A stretch of 64,000 bases of DNA from Semisulcospira habei (GCA_036245525.1 BTPG01000007.1:128776340-128840339); one strand, 5' to 3'; positions 33,826 to 44,917 are shown, counted from the stretch's first letter. A program made the numbers and translations. The notes: generated by a model from the letters alone, not told the origin.

Positions 33826-33965
33826 GGGGAAGCTGGATGGTAGAGCGTTTGACTCTCGTCCGAAAGGTTCAAATCCAAAATTTGTTCAGACCTATTTCGG
33901 TGCCCCGTTTTTGAAATCACCTTCGTGGTGGACAAAAGACGTTAATCCCTGAACGTTTAACGTTT
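33826..33965 (+). mobile_element. tRNA-derived SINE
   Basis: AGCTGGATGGTAGAGCG is A-box like and GGTTCAAATCC (33866-33876) is a B box. The tail contains CACCTTCGTGGTGGACAAAA and ends near CCCTGAACG, shared with the copies at 1.1 and 29.9 kb. Confidence 0.75.
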
Positions 33966-34389
33966 GTTTAGTTGTTGTTGTTGTTTTTCTTTCTGGAAAA
34001 GCGAAACTCATTGTACAAACGAAGGGCCTGACAACAAAAAGCCAAAAACGAAACAGGCAGCGTATTAAAAGTGCAAGCAGGTGACTTAAAGTTAAACACA
34101 CCTGCAAAGTGAATCACAGAGTGAACTGAACTGAATCGGCATTACCGCCTGAGAGGACTCCCACAATTACTTCAAACATATTATTTGTACCTCGCTTTTG
34201 CTCTCGGAAACTACAAAACTGTTCGCACCAGTAAACACCAGTCAAACCTGAAGAAAAAAGGAACACGAAAAAGTCTGCTCTGCTCTTTTGCCAGTCACAG
34301 TTATTGGGTGGTTAACTTCGGCCTTCAATCTGAAGATGTAACTCGGGCAACTCTTTGCGAGAACGAGGAACAGACTCTCATGAGTTACT

Positions 34390-34454
34390 GCAAGAGGCAT
34401 AGATTCTCATGAGCCCCTGCTTCGCAGGGGCTGATAAAAATCTATGCCTACTGC
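34390..34454. repeat. Pal-A hairpin
   Basis: GCAAGAGGCATAGATTCTC with a TTCG-type centre; right arm CTGATAAAAATCTATGCC decayed. Followed by AGACAGAAAGGCC as at 31.6 kb. Confidence 0.8.
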
Positions 34455-34794
34455 AGACAGAAAGGCCAAACTAGAGGGACTGTTTAGGAAATATAAAATA
34501 GTAGCTGGCCGTCTGAGCAGACAAAGCGACTCTGCTCCGCCGACAGTTTTCAGACAGCGTTGACAAATAAGTTGTCAACAATAATCCACGCTCAGATGAG
34601 CACAAGTATGATTCGGACACGGGCAGGTGAGCACGGAAACGACTCAGTCACGCTAAGATGAACACAGGCACCCCACTGACGTCCTGAGCAAACTGAAGTA
34701 AACCGTGATAGCTCAAGCGTGGCCTGATCAGATTGGTGCCTGATAAGGCGGTAGGATAAACAGACGAATTCCCAACACAGACTGAGTGTTTCAT

Positions 34795-34925
34795 AGAGTG
34801 TTTCTGTCTTCGAGAATTTAATAAACCGTGTTGTACTTATCCTTTCTAAGCGTGTTTACTCTGGTGGAATTTCGTCGCATTTTACACGCTTGAAAACCAC
34901 CTTTCTGGTCTGTATTCTCTCTAGG
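34795..34925 (+). repeat. Dispersed TTTCTAAGCGTG repeat, partial copy
   Basis: Contains TTTAATAAACCGTGTTGTAC, CTTTCTAAGCGTGTTTAC and ACACGCTTGAAAACCACC, parallel to 31180-31290. Confidence 0.65.
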
Positions 34926-34989
34926 TTCAAACTTTAATTAAAAGCTGTGATGCCATACCCGTCACATACGGGTGCACCTGCCCCAGTGC

Positions 34990-35090
34990 GATTCTATGCA
35001 AACCAATCACAAAAACAAACAAACAACAACAACACACACACACACACACACACCAACACCAACAACAACAACAACAACAACACACAAATT
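34990..35090. repeat. AC/AAC simple repeat
   Basis: AACAAACAACAAC and ACACAC runs upstream of the RT frame. Confidence 0.85.
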
Positions 35091-35305
35091 AAATTAAAAT
35101 GGCTGCCGCAAAATTCGAAGAATATTAAATGCTAAGTTCTTTGACAGTCTAATAGCCAATCACAACGAAATAGCTCTGTTATAGAAAAGAAGCTCTGATC
35201 AGGCAAGCGAGTCGAGCCCGGCCTGCGGCCAATCGCACTTACACATCAGTCGTACACCTGCCCGGGTCTGGTTAGCACTTCTATAGAAATCATATAGAAG
35301 AGGGC

Positions 35306-37072
35306 ATGGCAAACGGCAACAGCAAGAAGGCTTATGAAACGCTAAGGACCCTCACCAAGACTCAACAGCGAACAGCCACAGTCATCGAAGACAGCAGCGG
35401 CCAACTCCTTACGGAAAACACTGCTGTACTAAACAGATGGACTGAGTACTGCCGAGACTTGTATAACTACAAGACTGAGCCAGACACCAGCATCCTCCAA
35501 AACAACCAGGCTGGGGCCAGGAAGGCTGAAGACCTGCCAGTGTTAGCTGAAGAGGTGGAAGCAGCCGTACGCGGCCTGAAGGGAGGAAAGTCTCCAGGTG
35601 TAGACAACATACCTGCTGAACTGTTGAAACATGGAGGAGAAGTAACAACGAAGGTCCTCACTACACTCTGTCAAAAGATCTGGGAGCAAAAGAAATGGCC
35701 AGTAGAATGGACACAGTCTCTAGTGATCCCGCTCCCCAAGAAAGGAAACCTGAAACAGTGCCAGAACTACAGAACTATCAGTCTGATAAGTCACCCTAGC
35801 AAAGTAATGCTTAGAATCATTCTCAACCGCCTCAAAACTTTCGCCGAGGAACTGCTGGCAGAAGAACAGGCTGGCTTCAGAGTTGGAAGAAGCACTGTAG
35901 AGCAGATTTTCAACTGCCGCGTCCTGATCGAGAAACATCTGCAGCATCAGCGCGAACTCTACCACAACTTCATTGATTTCAGGAAAGCATTTGATCGCGT
36001 CTGGCACGACGGACTCTGGCAAGTCATGAGATCGTTCAACATAGAGGAGGGACTGATCCAAATGATAGAAGCGCTTTACAAGAACGCCTGCAGCGCAGTT
36101 CTACTTAACAATCAGTCAGGCGAATTCTTCAGGACGACGATCGGTGTCCGTCAAGGATGCCTGCTCTCTCCTGTCCTTTTCAACATATTCCTGGAGAAGA
36201 TCATGCAGGAAACCCTCCACGACCACCATACTTCAATCTCTATTGGTGGCAGATCCATGTGCAATCTTCGATTCGCAGACGACATTGACCTCATGGCAGG
36301 CAGCAATAGTGAGCTCCAAAACCTGACAGACAAACTTTCAAGTAGCGCAGGGTCTTATGGCATGGAGATCAGTACGGATAAAAGCAAAGTGATGATCAAC
36401 ACCACAAGCGACAGCAGCAGCAACATTCACATGAACGGCCAGAAGCTAGAAGAGGTCAATAGCTTCAAGTACTTGGGAGCCACCCTGTCCAAAGACGGTA
36501 GTTGCATAGCAGAGATCCGTATCAGGATAGGTACAGCAACATCCGCATTGGCCAGGCTGGACAGGATATGGCGAAGTAACTCCATCAGCTTCACCATCAA
36601 GTACAGGCTTTACAAGTCCCTCGTAGTGTCTATTCTACTCTACGGCTGTGAGACTTGGACACTGCTTGCAGACTCAGAAAAGAAAATCCAGGCCTTTGAG
36701 AACAAGTGCCTGAGGAAGTTGCTCCGCATCTCGTACCGCGAGCACAAGACCAACGAATATGTACGGAGCATCGTCACTTCCCTGGTGGGCCCACATGAAC
36801 CCCTTCTGGCAACTGTGAAACGGCGCAAGCTTGCTTGGTTTGGCCACGTGACCCGACACAACACCTTGTCCAAGACTATCCTCCAAGGCACTCTCGAAGG
36901 AAGTCGTCGGCGAGGTCGTCAGAGAAAGAGTTGGGTCGCAAACATAAAAGAATGGACCGAACTCGAGATGCCAGACTTGCTTGCCACCGCCCAAAATAGA
37001 ACTCAGTGGAGAGCACTGTCTGTTGCTGCTGCCTTTCAGTCCCCCCAACGCCCAGTTCGGGCAAGGGACTGA
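35306..37072 (+). CDS. Non-LTR retrotransposon reverse transcriptase, 588 aa, endonuclease part missing
   Basis: An open frame of 588 codons ending in TGA (a second TGA follows). Seen: an N-terminal region typical of the segment before the RT palm (about residues 1-90), GGKSPGVDNIPAELLK near 93-108, NYRTISL near 154, motif A FIDFRKAFD (catalytic Asp about 224), RQGCLLSPVLFN near 282-293, motif C FADD about 323-326, FKYLG at 387-391, then a C-terminal region with LLYGCETWTL, WFGHVTR and an Arg-rich GSRRRGRQRKSW segment. This order is known from RTE-like LINEs, whose ORF normally carries an APE-type endonuclease before the RT; that domain is absent. An in-frame TAG at 35273-35275 closes the frame upstream, so this looks like a 5'-truncated copy and the ATG may not be a natural start. 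All RT catalytic residues are present and there is no internal stop, so the copy is young. No target duplication was recognised. RTE versus a neighbouring clade is uncertain. Confidence 0.93.
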   Translation: MANGNSKKAYETLRTLTKTQQRTATVIEDSSGQLLTENTAVLNRWTEYCRDLYNYKTEPDTSILQNNQAGARKAEDLPVLAEEVEAAVRGLKGGKSPGVDNIPAELLKHGGEVTTKVLTTLCQKIWEQKKWPVEWTQSLVIPLPKKGNLKQCQNYRTISLISHPSKVMLRIILNRLKTFAEELLAEEQAGFRVGRSTVEQIFNCRVLIEKHLQHQRELYHNFIDFRKAFDRVWHDGLWQVMRSFNIEEGLIQMIEALYKNACSAVLLNNQSGEFFRTTIGVRQGCLLSPVLFNIFLEKIMQETLHDHHTSISIGGRSMCNLRFADDIDLMAGSNSELQNLTDKLSSSAGSYGMEISTDKSKVMINTTSDSSSNIHMNGQKLEEVNSFKYLGATLSKDGSCIAEIRIRIGTATSALARLDRIWRSNSISFTIKYRLYKSLVVSILLYGCETWTLLADSEKKIQAFENKCLRKLLRISYREHKTNEYVRSIVTSLVGPHEPLLATVKRRKLAWFGHVTRHNTLSKTILQGTLEGSRRRGRQRKSWVANIKEWTELEMPDLLATAQNRTQWRALSVAAAFQSPQRPVRARD

Positions 37073-37167
37073 TGATGAGAAATCATCACTTCAAACCCAG
37101 TCCACTTCCGCTGTCTGAGTAGCGGAGACGAAAGTAGATCACTCAATTATACCAATGCAACAATGCA

Positions 37168-37261
37168 GGAGGTGTAGATTTTTTTCATGGGACCCTGCGG
37201 TTGTTAAGGCTCACGAGAATCGATGCCAACGGCAGATATGACTATGAAGATCTATGCCTCA
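37168..37261. repeat. Pal-A hairpin plus an extra right arm, degenerate
   Basis: GGAGGTGTAGATT..GAGAATCGATGCC followed by ATGAAGATCTATGCCTCATG. Confidence 0.55.
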
Positions 37262-37296
37262 TGAAGGTGGGACCAGGAGTACCGCAGTACCTGTTT

Positions 37297-37405
37297 TGAG
37301 TGACCACCCTTTTCAGAAGTTCACCTGTCTTTAATGACAGGTGTCTTTTCCCTTCGACACCCCTCTTCTGGGACTACCCGTCTTTTAAGACCACTTATTT
37401 TGTCT
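37297..37405. repeat. Dispersed repeat with AATGACAGGTG, copy 2
   Basis: GTTTTGAGTGACCACCC, CACCTGTCTTTAATGACAGG and CTACCCGTCTTTTAAGACCA match 29420-29530. Confidence 0.6.
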
Positions 37406-37643
37406 TGCACATGTTAGTCGCTCCGAACAGGGTTTACTGTAACGATGCAGCTGCAGACGGGGCCCGAGAACTCTATGCTTCCTTGAGACGGGAATGGTCT
37501 GGCTGCAGATCTGGTTAGGGCGGCCGAGGGAGCGTGGTCAACTTCAAACATGGCTCTCTCTTTGATGTCACCATTTCTATGGCAAACGTTTCCTGTTTGG
37601 AACTCTGTTTGGAACTCTTCTCGCAGAAGGCTACCGCGCACCT

Positions 37644-37709
37644 GCAAGATGCAAAGATCCTCATGAGCCCCCGCGAATGCGGGGGCTCATGAGGGTCTGC
37701 GCCTCTTGC
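37644..37709. repeat. Pal-A hairpin
   Basis: Centre GCGAATGC with perfect inner arms; outer arms GATGCAAAGATCC / GGGTCTGCGCC diverged. Confidence 0.85.
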
Positions 37710-37865
37710 CGGCATTATTTTACGACATTGGTGCTCAAGCAGAGAGGCCTTCGATCTGGCGATTTAGTTTTTTTTTCCCAAATCAGCGACATTTGATTAC
37801 CTGCCGCCAGTAAAACGTCTTCATAAACACTTCAAAGCTCAAGTCTGTCCGTAACTCCTGTCTTC

Positions 37866-37900
37866 TGCAAAAGGCATAGGCCCTCATCAGTCCCTGAAGC
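37866..37900. repeat. Pal-A left half
   Basis: GCAAAAGGCATAGGCCCTC; no partner. Confidence 0.55.
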
Positions 37901-38284
37901 CGCCTTCCAGACCTTCACCAAGAGATATACACGTGGGGAAAAAAATCATCGCCTTCTACACATTCGCGGCACGTTGCCTTCGGGATCAAGCCGCCGGAGT
38001 TTGAAAACGCAGCGTAACATAATTAACTTAGAGTTTCGCAATCTACTTACAGGTAGTGCCAAGTCACAGAAGAAAGAGGCGGCACAAAGCCGAACTGACA
38101 CCACACTGTACACGATGAAAAAGTACGGGGACCCACAATGAAAAAGGGTGGCACCAAACAGTAAGATTCCTGAGTTTGCTCGGGATTACCTATCATTATG
38201 CAGTCCGAGATCAGTTCTAGGGAGACTGCTCCAAGGGCTGGAACTCGCGTGGGCTTCTGCAAGTTTAGATACAGACTTAAAACT

Positions 38285-38640
38285 ATGTTAACTGTCTCTG
38301 AACACACCCATAAGAAGCCTCTTCCAAAATCATTAAAACACGTTAGCTCATTCGATACGTGCCGCCTCCGGATACGCGGCATAAGCCTCGTATCCGGAGG
38401 CGGAACGTCTCGAATGAGTTAACTGTCTCTGAACACACCCCCTAATTATGAAGCCTCTTTTAAAATCCCTGAATCACGTTAACTGTCTCTGAACACACCC
38501 CGCCAAAAGGAGCCTCTTCCAAAATCCCTAAACCACGTTAACTGTCTCCGAACACACCCCGTACAAAACCTCTTTCAAAATCCCTAGACTAATTTAACTG
38601 TCTATGAACAAACCCCACTCTTCAAAAATCCCTCAGCTCC
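38285..38640. repeat. Tandem repeat of about 58 bp interrupted by Pal-D
   Basis: Units contain CACGTTAACTGTCTCTGAAC, ACACCCC and CCTCTTCCAAAATCCCTAAA. Five recognisable units flank a Pal-D at 38343-38422, which sits at the TTAA present in the other units. Confidence 0.85.
38343..38422. mobile_element. Pal-D MITE inserted at TTAA of a tandem repeat
   Basis: TTAGCTCATTCGATACG to CGTCTCGAATGAGTTAA. Adjacent empty units read CACGTTAACTGTC, showing the target. Confidence 0.9.
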
Positions 38641-39040
38641 CTCAGCTAAAAACAAATGTATCAGCTCGTACATTGCGTCACATGTTGCAGTTGTGTGTTT
38701 TAGTTGTTTCTGCGTTTCTTTCTTTGTTTAATAAAACACCTAAAACCCAGTGTGGCCCACTGCCGCATTAGACAAAATGTGTGAGATTCAGTGTCCTGAA
38801 AAAAACGCTGCACCAAACAAAGGCGCCGGCCAAGCGCCTTTCCCAAGTTCAATCAATCCTCATTAACTGATGGAATCAAATCTGACTCGCTACGAGCAAT
38901 CAATACCTGCTTCTGTCAGCTGTAAAATACATCACGTTTTCTCGGGCTGCTTTTTGCCCCCAAAGGACCTGTAAAACTCCCGCATTGAGCGTCGCCGATA
39001 TGCAAGAAGCGTTGGTACGTGTGAACCCCAGAGAGTTAAA
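38640..39040. other. No feature recognised
   Basis: A/T-rich, no repeat match seen in the window. Confidence 0.45.
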
Positions 39041-39046
39041 AATACT

Positions 39047-39192
39047 GCAAGAGGCATAGATCCTCTTGAGCCACCATATCTGCGTTGGTCCTCATGAGCT
39101 CGAAAGATTTTTTTTAAATCCATCTGCAGGAGGCTTAGATCCTCATGAGCCCCCGCATTTGCGAGGGGCTCATGAGGATCTATGCCTCTTAC
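39047..39192. repeat. Two adjacent Pal-A copies
   Basis: A decayed copy (39047-39105, GCAAGAGGCATAGATCCTC then TTGAGCCACC) and a good hairpin (39126-39192, centre GCATTTGC). Confidence 0.75.
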
Positions 39193-39844
39193 TTTATTCA
39201 CTTCCAAGATAAATGACAAATTTTCAGTGTTCCACAGGTATAGAAGACTGTGTGATACTCCGTATCACTGCGGGAGCCCATGAGGACGCCGCTAAAATTA
39301 TACATCAGACAAAAATCCAGGTTATCAGTGTTCCTGCGGCAGACGAGAATATGGGATGCTCCCTCTGTGAATCAGAAAGGTCTGGTCCAGCATAAAGCCA
39401 GCGGCTCCAAGCGGCGTGCTCATCCAAGTGTGGCGATCTGACCACCCAGGCGTGTCCAGGCCGGCACTGGAGCGCGCACTTGCGGCACATTAATTTCACA
39501 CATCAACACTGGCAATAACCATCTCCTTACCCACCGACCTCCCTCCCGACTCTGAGGAAAACTGATCCAAATTTTCTGGACTGGTGGAGCCGAACGCACG
39601 TAGCTTGGTAATTTATGTCTGTCACTCAGAATGCAAAGACAATTCGTTCAGGAGAATAGGTCATCAGCAATAAAGAACATTCGGCATATGAAAATGGCAA
39701 AAATTGTCTGGCATTGTAAAATGCAATGCAGGTTCGTGGCCCGGTGGCCTGATCCCATCGGCAAATGGCGGGTTTCTGCTTGCTCCCAGGCCACCAGATT
39801 GTGCAGCCGTGTACTGAAGGGTCCATTAACCCACCCCCTCAGCA

Positions 39845-40105
39845 AAGAGGCACAGATTTGCATGCGTCCTTGCGGGAATTGGCGTGTTTTTTATTGCTCT
39901 CAGGCCACCATCAGTGGGTAAGAGTCCATCAAACAATTGTCTTCATCGGCAAGAGGCATAGATTCTCATAAGCCCCTGCAAAGCAGGGGATCATGAAAAT
40001 CTATGCCCCTTGCTGTTGTAAAACGGCCCTGCCTTTCAAACAAAGGGAATCACTGCGTATTAGCCTGTGTCATTGCTGGAGCCTGTGAAAATCTATGCCT
40101 CTTGG
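39845..40105. repeat. Cluster of three Pal-A pieces
   Basis: A left half (39845, AGAGGCACAGATTTGCATG), a full hairpin (39949-40013, centre GCAAAGC) and a right half (40080-40105, GTGAAAATCTATGCCTCTTG). Confidence 0.75.
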
Positions 40106-40438
40106 AGGAGATACGGATCGACTCCGTTTACCTTTCCGCGTAAAACAAAGGAAATAACAGCCTGCCCTGTTGCAAGGTTAGAGTACGGGGCCCACTAAGG
40201 GCTTGATGGATGCAATAACTACTGGCGGAATATGCTGCCTAATCGACTGAAACAAATCACCCATTTACGGGATTGGCGGAGCACAGCTCGTCTGACTGGT
40301 GATTGTATTACTGCTAACCGTGTCTGGTTTCCAACACTGAGCACCGCTCAGGGACGCGGCAAAAGGCAGTCACTCTGGGTACATCACGACTCCGGCGGTG
40401 CCAAACATGTTTGGTATTGCCATCCCTGCTCGTCCAGA

Positions 40439-40632
40439 TTAACCCTCTTAGCCCCGGGAGACGGACTGGCGCCAAGCTCATCTGGCACTACCCTTGATTT
40501 ATCATGATCAATCCGTCTCCCGGGGCTAATCCTTGAATTATCATGATTAATCCATCTCATACAACTGGTACATAGTCGTTAGGAAACACCTCCAACATTT
40601 GAGAAATGGGACCTTAGGGCTAAAAGGGTTAA
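40439..40632 (-). mobile_element. Pal-B MITE, rearranged
   Basis: TTAACCCTCTTAGCCCCGGG to GGGCTAAAAGGGTTAA. The left arm is shortened, and CCTTGAATTATCATGATTAA is repeated after an internal GGGGCTAA, so two copies seem recombined. Confidence 0.8.
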
Positions 40633-40670
40633 CTGTACAGGAAGGCAGTGCCAAGGTGTGCGACCTAAAA

Positions 40671-41000
40671 CGATTGATTGATTGATTGTACATTGCTTAT
40701 CGTCCCGACAGCAACAAGGCTTTCTCAGGACGTGCCTGCACTGCTTGTGAAAAAAAATAAACAGAACATTGAATGTATGTCGCCAGCCGGTCAAATACAT
40801 TAAATAAACCTAACACATGGGGCCTAAATAAAGCTAAGACCATTTAGCAACACACATCCAATATGAACAGCTACAGGCAGTGCAGACAGTAGGGAGAGTT
40901 TTAAAAAGGCAAATACAGGTGAATGGACAAAGGGTAGACAGAAACACATGCCCCAGAATAGAGAGAAAAACCCACCCTGGGGGCTGACCAGGGTGACCTA
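40671..41000. repeat. Dispersed 330-bp repeat, copy 2
   Basis: Same orientation as the 17.2-kb copy, with a shorter A-run and small differences (for example GTCAAATACATTAAATAAAC). The shared ends define the unit. Confidence 0.85.
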
Positions 41001-41029
41001 AAACGACTTCAGACACACTCTTCCTCTAC

Positions 41030-41215
41030 GATTTCTTTCATAGAAGTACCCAACGGAGAAAGAAACAGTTACACGATTAGAAAAGACGGTTACAACACAA
41101 TTGATTAATATTTCGGGTAAATACCCTTTGTCAAAATAGACAAACAAACAAACAAATAGAGAGTGCAGTCGCTACTTATCTTCTTTACAATCGTAGAAGG
41201 AATGTGGCAACTCTT
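41030..41215 (-). repeat. Dispersed TTTCTAAGCGTG repeat, inverted copy
   Basis: Reverse complement of 31085-31240, including GGGTAAATACCCTTTGTC and a (CAAA)n run. A small deletion removes the GCTTGGCAGTCACC end. Confidence 0.75.
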
Positions 41216-41422
41216 CATGGAGAAATGTTAACATGGAGCGTGAAAATGATAGACAAGAGTCTACAAGCAGTTGGACCCCATAAAAAGAAACATTTACTGG
41301 CGAACACAATGGAGTGGATTTTCTATTATGGACTGAAAATCGGCGCACGGAAACCAACTATAACATATGTGTGCATCTGCGAATTTATATGTACCAAACC
41401 ACTTTAGAACCCACAAATGCCT

Positions 41423-41638
41423 TTAACCCATTACATCCTAAGGTTGATTTTTTTTCAGATTAGTGAGTTGTCCTATGAAGGCTACATTTCAGTTCCGACG
41501 ATAGGCTGACCAGGATAGTTCAAGGGTGGTGCCTGGACAGCTTGGCGCCCATGGGCGCCAAGCTGCCCCGGCACCACATTTGAACTATCATGGTCAAATC
41601 TATCTCATATAAGAGTGTATCAGGATGTGAAGGGTTAA
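41423..41638. mobile_element. Pal-B subfamily full MITE
   Basis: TTAACCCATTACATCCTAAG to CAGGATGTGAAGGGTTAA, 216 bp; arms GTTCAAGGGTGGTGCC / GGCACCACATTTGAAC. Confidence 0.9.
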
Positions 41639-41992
41639 GAAGAAAGCACCTACTTGGTGACAGCAAAACATCCGCACTCGGGCTTAATTCAATATAATGC
41701 ACGTATTTCTACAACCTGACAGAAATTATTATTTGAAGTAAATAAAATCTGAGGAATGCGGTAATTTGCTTTTCAAAAGCCACCAAAAAGCAACATCCAT
41801 TTGCATGACAAAATACGTGCGCACATTAATTAACATTAACACGCTATGAGTCACAGCATATCACCGGTAAAGATATTTTATACCGGCCCCAGGGCACCGC
41901 ATTTACACTGCTCATCTACATAAACAAGTCATAAACCTGAACCCTGCTGACTTCCTCAATCTGTGACGGTAAATGGCAAGCAGCTTGCGTCA

Positions 41993-42059
41993 GCAAGAGG
42001 CACAGATTCTCATGCGTCCCTACGACTGCAGGGGCTCATGAGAATCGATGCCTCTTGCA
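41993..42059. repeat. Pal-A hairpin
   Basis: Left arm CACAGATTCTCATGCGTCCC, right arm GGGGCTCATGAGAATCGATG; few mismatches. Confidence 0.85.
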
Positions 42060-42460
42060 GATGGAAGAAACTAAAATAGCCCTCTCCGCCTGCAAGTGTT
42101 TCCGGAAAATTTATGGACAAAGTAGATTGCTGTAACCACAGGCATTGCATGCCAGATCCCCTCCCTCGCTGAACATCTTCAATCTGCATGATGCAGAAAT
42201 TCCCTGTAGACATCTTGCTGGTGTCATAAGGAACGGCACTTTGCATCTCTGCTCCTCAGAAAGCACAAATCACAGGGGGATTCAGCTACAGCCTGCAAGA
42301 GACTGTATTAAATCATGTCCCAAGCCGCTGGTCGGATTCCAACTGATGCATACCTTCTGCTGGCATGCTAGCACTGATTTTGTGATGCTAGGTCTGGCGC
42401 TAAACAATAGACGAAAGAGTTAAATCCCATAGGTACCAAGTGACCATATATATTCTTTTT

Positions 42461-42525
42461 CGGGGGGGGGGGGGGGGGGGGGGAGGAGGAGGAGGGGGGG
42501 GGGGGGGGGGAGAGAGAGAGAGATT
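42461..42525. repeat. Poly-G / GGA / GA compound repeat
   Basis: G-run, GGAGGAGGAGG, second G-run, then a short GA run. Confidence 0.9.
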
Positions 42526-42891
42526 ATGGGGTGGTGGGGTTTTGGTGGTTAAAATATTAAATGTTATTAGTTTCTTCAATCAGATCTGTGTGTCCCTTAT
42601 CACGAAATGACCACATGGCCTATATAGGGTACACTGCGAATTATTCCTCCTCGTAGGGTTACCAATCTGATATACTCTGATAAGAGGAAAAATACAGGAA
42701 AAGACGTCTAAGATCAACCACAAAGCACAACCCTAAGCTTGACTTATAGCATCATGCACAGAAACAGTTAACGTTCATTTTTACAGCACCTGATATTAAA
42801 CAGGTTAACATTTGTCAACATTTGCATGAAGTGTCACAAGACACGGCATTACAACGGTTAACATTTATATGGAGTGCCACCAGGCGACGCA

Positions 42892-43099
42892 TTAACCCTT
42901 TTCATCCGGATGCATTCGTGTTGCTTGACAAAAATATGACTATGACAGCTCGAGGGTGGTGACAAAATAGCTTGCAGGCACGCCTTGAACTAAAACGATT
43001 GACCTATCGTCTAATCTGTAGTGTGGCCTTCATAGGACAGGAAATTGGTTTAAAAAAAAAATTGTAAAAAAAAATCAGCCTCAGGATGAAATGGGTTAA
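42892..43099. mobile_element. Pal-B subfamily MITE, core decayed
   Basis: TTAACCCTTTTCATCCGGAT to CTCAGGATGAAATGGGTTAA; core GCTCGAGGGTGGTGACAAAA is degenerate. It sits in a region of repeated GGTTAACATTT units (42770-42890). Confidence 0.8.
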
Positions 43100-43241
43100 T
43101 GGGTTAACAGTTGCCGGCAGCGGCCAGACAATGAGGGCGTATCGACGTCCGCAGGGAGTATTGACGCCTAGACGGGTGGCTTCCTAGCAAAACGATTTTC
43201 AATTCCCTGAGTTGAATTGTCGAGAGTCTAGCCAGCTCGCT

Positions 43242-43245
<4 letters not shown>

Positions 43246-43328
<83 letters not shown>
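43246..43328. repeat. (CT)n microsatellite
   Basis: CT run with one CCTC phase break near 43305. Confidence 0.95.
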
Positions 43329-43344
43329 GCCAGATCTTAAAATC

Positions 43345-43411
43345 TACAAGCGGCATAGATTCTCATGAGCCCCTGCAGCTGCAGGGGCACATGAGAATAT
43401 ATGCCTCTTGC
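43345..43411. repeat. Pal-A hairpin
   Basis: Centre CTGCAGCTGCAG; right arm GGGGCACATGAGAATATATG. Confidence 0.8.
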
Positions 43412-43552
43412 TGATGTATAAACTTACATAAATTTATTCGCGACGAAGAAAATAATAGCGTTCAATTCTGAAAATTGTGGCAGGCAAACGTAAGTGAAAG
43501 CCTCATTGCTTCCACTGTTTGACCATAGATATGAATGGGACTTATCCCTGCC

Positions 43553-43613
43553 AGCAAGAGGCACAGATCTAGCAAGCCCCATCAGCCTGCAGTTATATCT
43601 ATATCTCTAGCGC
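43553..43613. repeat. Pal-A, degenerate
   Basis: GCAAGAGGCACAGATCTAGC retained; right arm only ATATCTATATCTC. Confidence 0.55.
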
Positions 43614-43771
43614 ACAGAAGGGATTTGTGAAGTGTTCGCTAAACACGGCAGGAGCGTGTGAAAGCGACTCGCATGCGGGTGTCAAGCAAAGCATTGTACA
43701 AAGAGCGTATCAGCGGGTAATGAAGCTTGATTTCATCCAGCGGTGAACCGATAAATAGTACCTTTCCCTCT

Positions 43772-43844
43772 GCAAGGGCATAGATCCTCATGAGCCATCA
43801 GCAAGAGGCGTCCGCAGGGGCTCATGAGAATCTATGCCTCTTGC
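43772..43844. repeat. Pal-A hairpin containing a second Pal-A start
   Basis: After GATCCTCATGAGCC the centre reads ATCAGCAAGAGGCGTCC before the right arm, so a piece of another arm is copied into the centre. Confidence 0.75.
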
Positions 43845-43849
43845 GACAG

Positions 43850-44470
43850 GTACTCTTCAGCGATGAGAATTTGCTTGCAAGTAATGGCACCATTTACAAA
43901 TGTTCAGTCGGACATACAGTGCTGTAAAAAGCCATCATACCCTGATAGTGCTCGACAAACATCAGTCCATTAATCATGATTACTTCTTATTAGGCTCAAT
44001 ACACACCGATTCACAATGCGCTGTTAGTTAAACAGTGGCGCCGACCCAATCTCCAGGCCGGATCCATTGTGCAAAAACAGCAGTCACCGAAGTAAACTTT
44101 ACAACTTCGCAAAGCCAACTCAGGCGCGATGGTTTCAAAGGAGAGTTTTGAAACACGCTGTTTGTTTGCCGGTGTTTCGATTAGCCAGTTAGCCGTAATA
44201 ACAAGGTGCAGTGGTGAGGGAAGAAAAAAAAACTACTCAAAGTTTCCTTCAAATACGAAGGGAAAAACAGAAAGAATCCATGTTTGCTTGAAATGCCACT
44301 GCGTGTTTGTCTTTTCTGCTGATACTATATCACGCTCTTGTTTACCCGTGAACGGACGAACTTTGGCGCTTTCAGTTCCAACTGCAAACGGACTGGTAGT
44401 GATAGCCGAGTAGGTAGTGTCTGATTAGCTTTACAGCTTCCGGTCTCATACACAGTAACTGTTTCATAGC
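43850..44470. other. No feature recognised
   Basis: A 94-codon plus frame (44129-44413) without a recognisable domain. Confidence 0.4.
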
Positions 44471-44472
44471 GC

Positions 44473-44687
44473 TTAACCCATTTAATCCCACGACCGCATT
44501 TAACAAATTTTAGAGGTGTCACCTAATGACTATTATACACGTTGCAGGTAATGGACTGATTGTGATAATTCAAGGGTAGTGTCAGATTAGCTTGGCGCCT
44601 TCAGGCGCCAAGCTAATCTGGCACTACCCTTGAATCGTCATGGTCAATCCATCGCCTGCTGTAAGGCGATGGGGCTAAATGGGTTGT
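44473..44687 (+). mobile_element. Pal-B full MITE
   Basis: TTAACCCATTTAATCCCACG to GGGGCTAAATGGGTT; hairpin nearly perfect. Confidence 0.9.
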
Positions 44688-44804
44688 TAACCTCGACTGA
44701 ATTTCGCAACATTTCGAAAACCACACCCCACTGACCAACATTCGCGTGAAAAACACATATCAAGTGGAACACCCCAAAAATATTGGAATAAAGCACACAG
44801 GACT

Positions 44805-44871
44805 AACAAGAGACATAAATCCTCATGAGCCCCCGCGGCTGCGGGGGCTCATGAGGATTCATGACTCTTGC
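44805..44871. repeat. Pal-A hairpin
   Basis: Perfect inner arms with GCGGCTGC centre; the outer arms ACAAGAGACATAAATCC / GGATTCATGACTCTTG co-vary partly. Confidence 0.85.
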
Positions 44872-44917
44872 AGATGGGTAGTGTTCGCCTTGCCTCCGGC
44901 AATCTGAAGTACCATTA

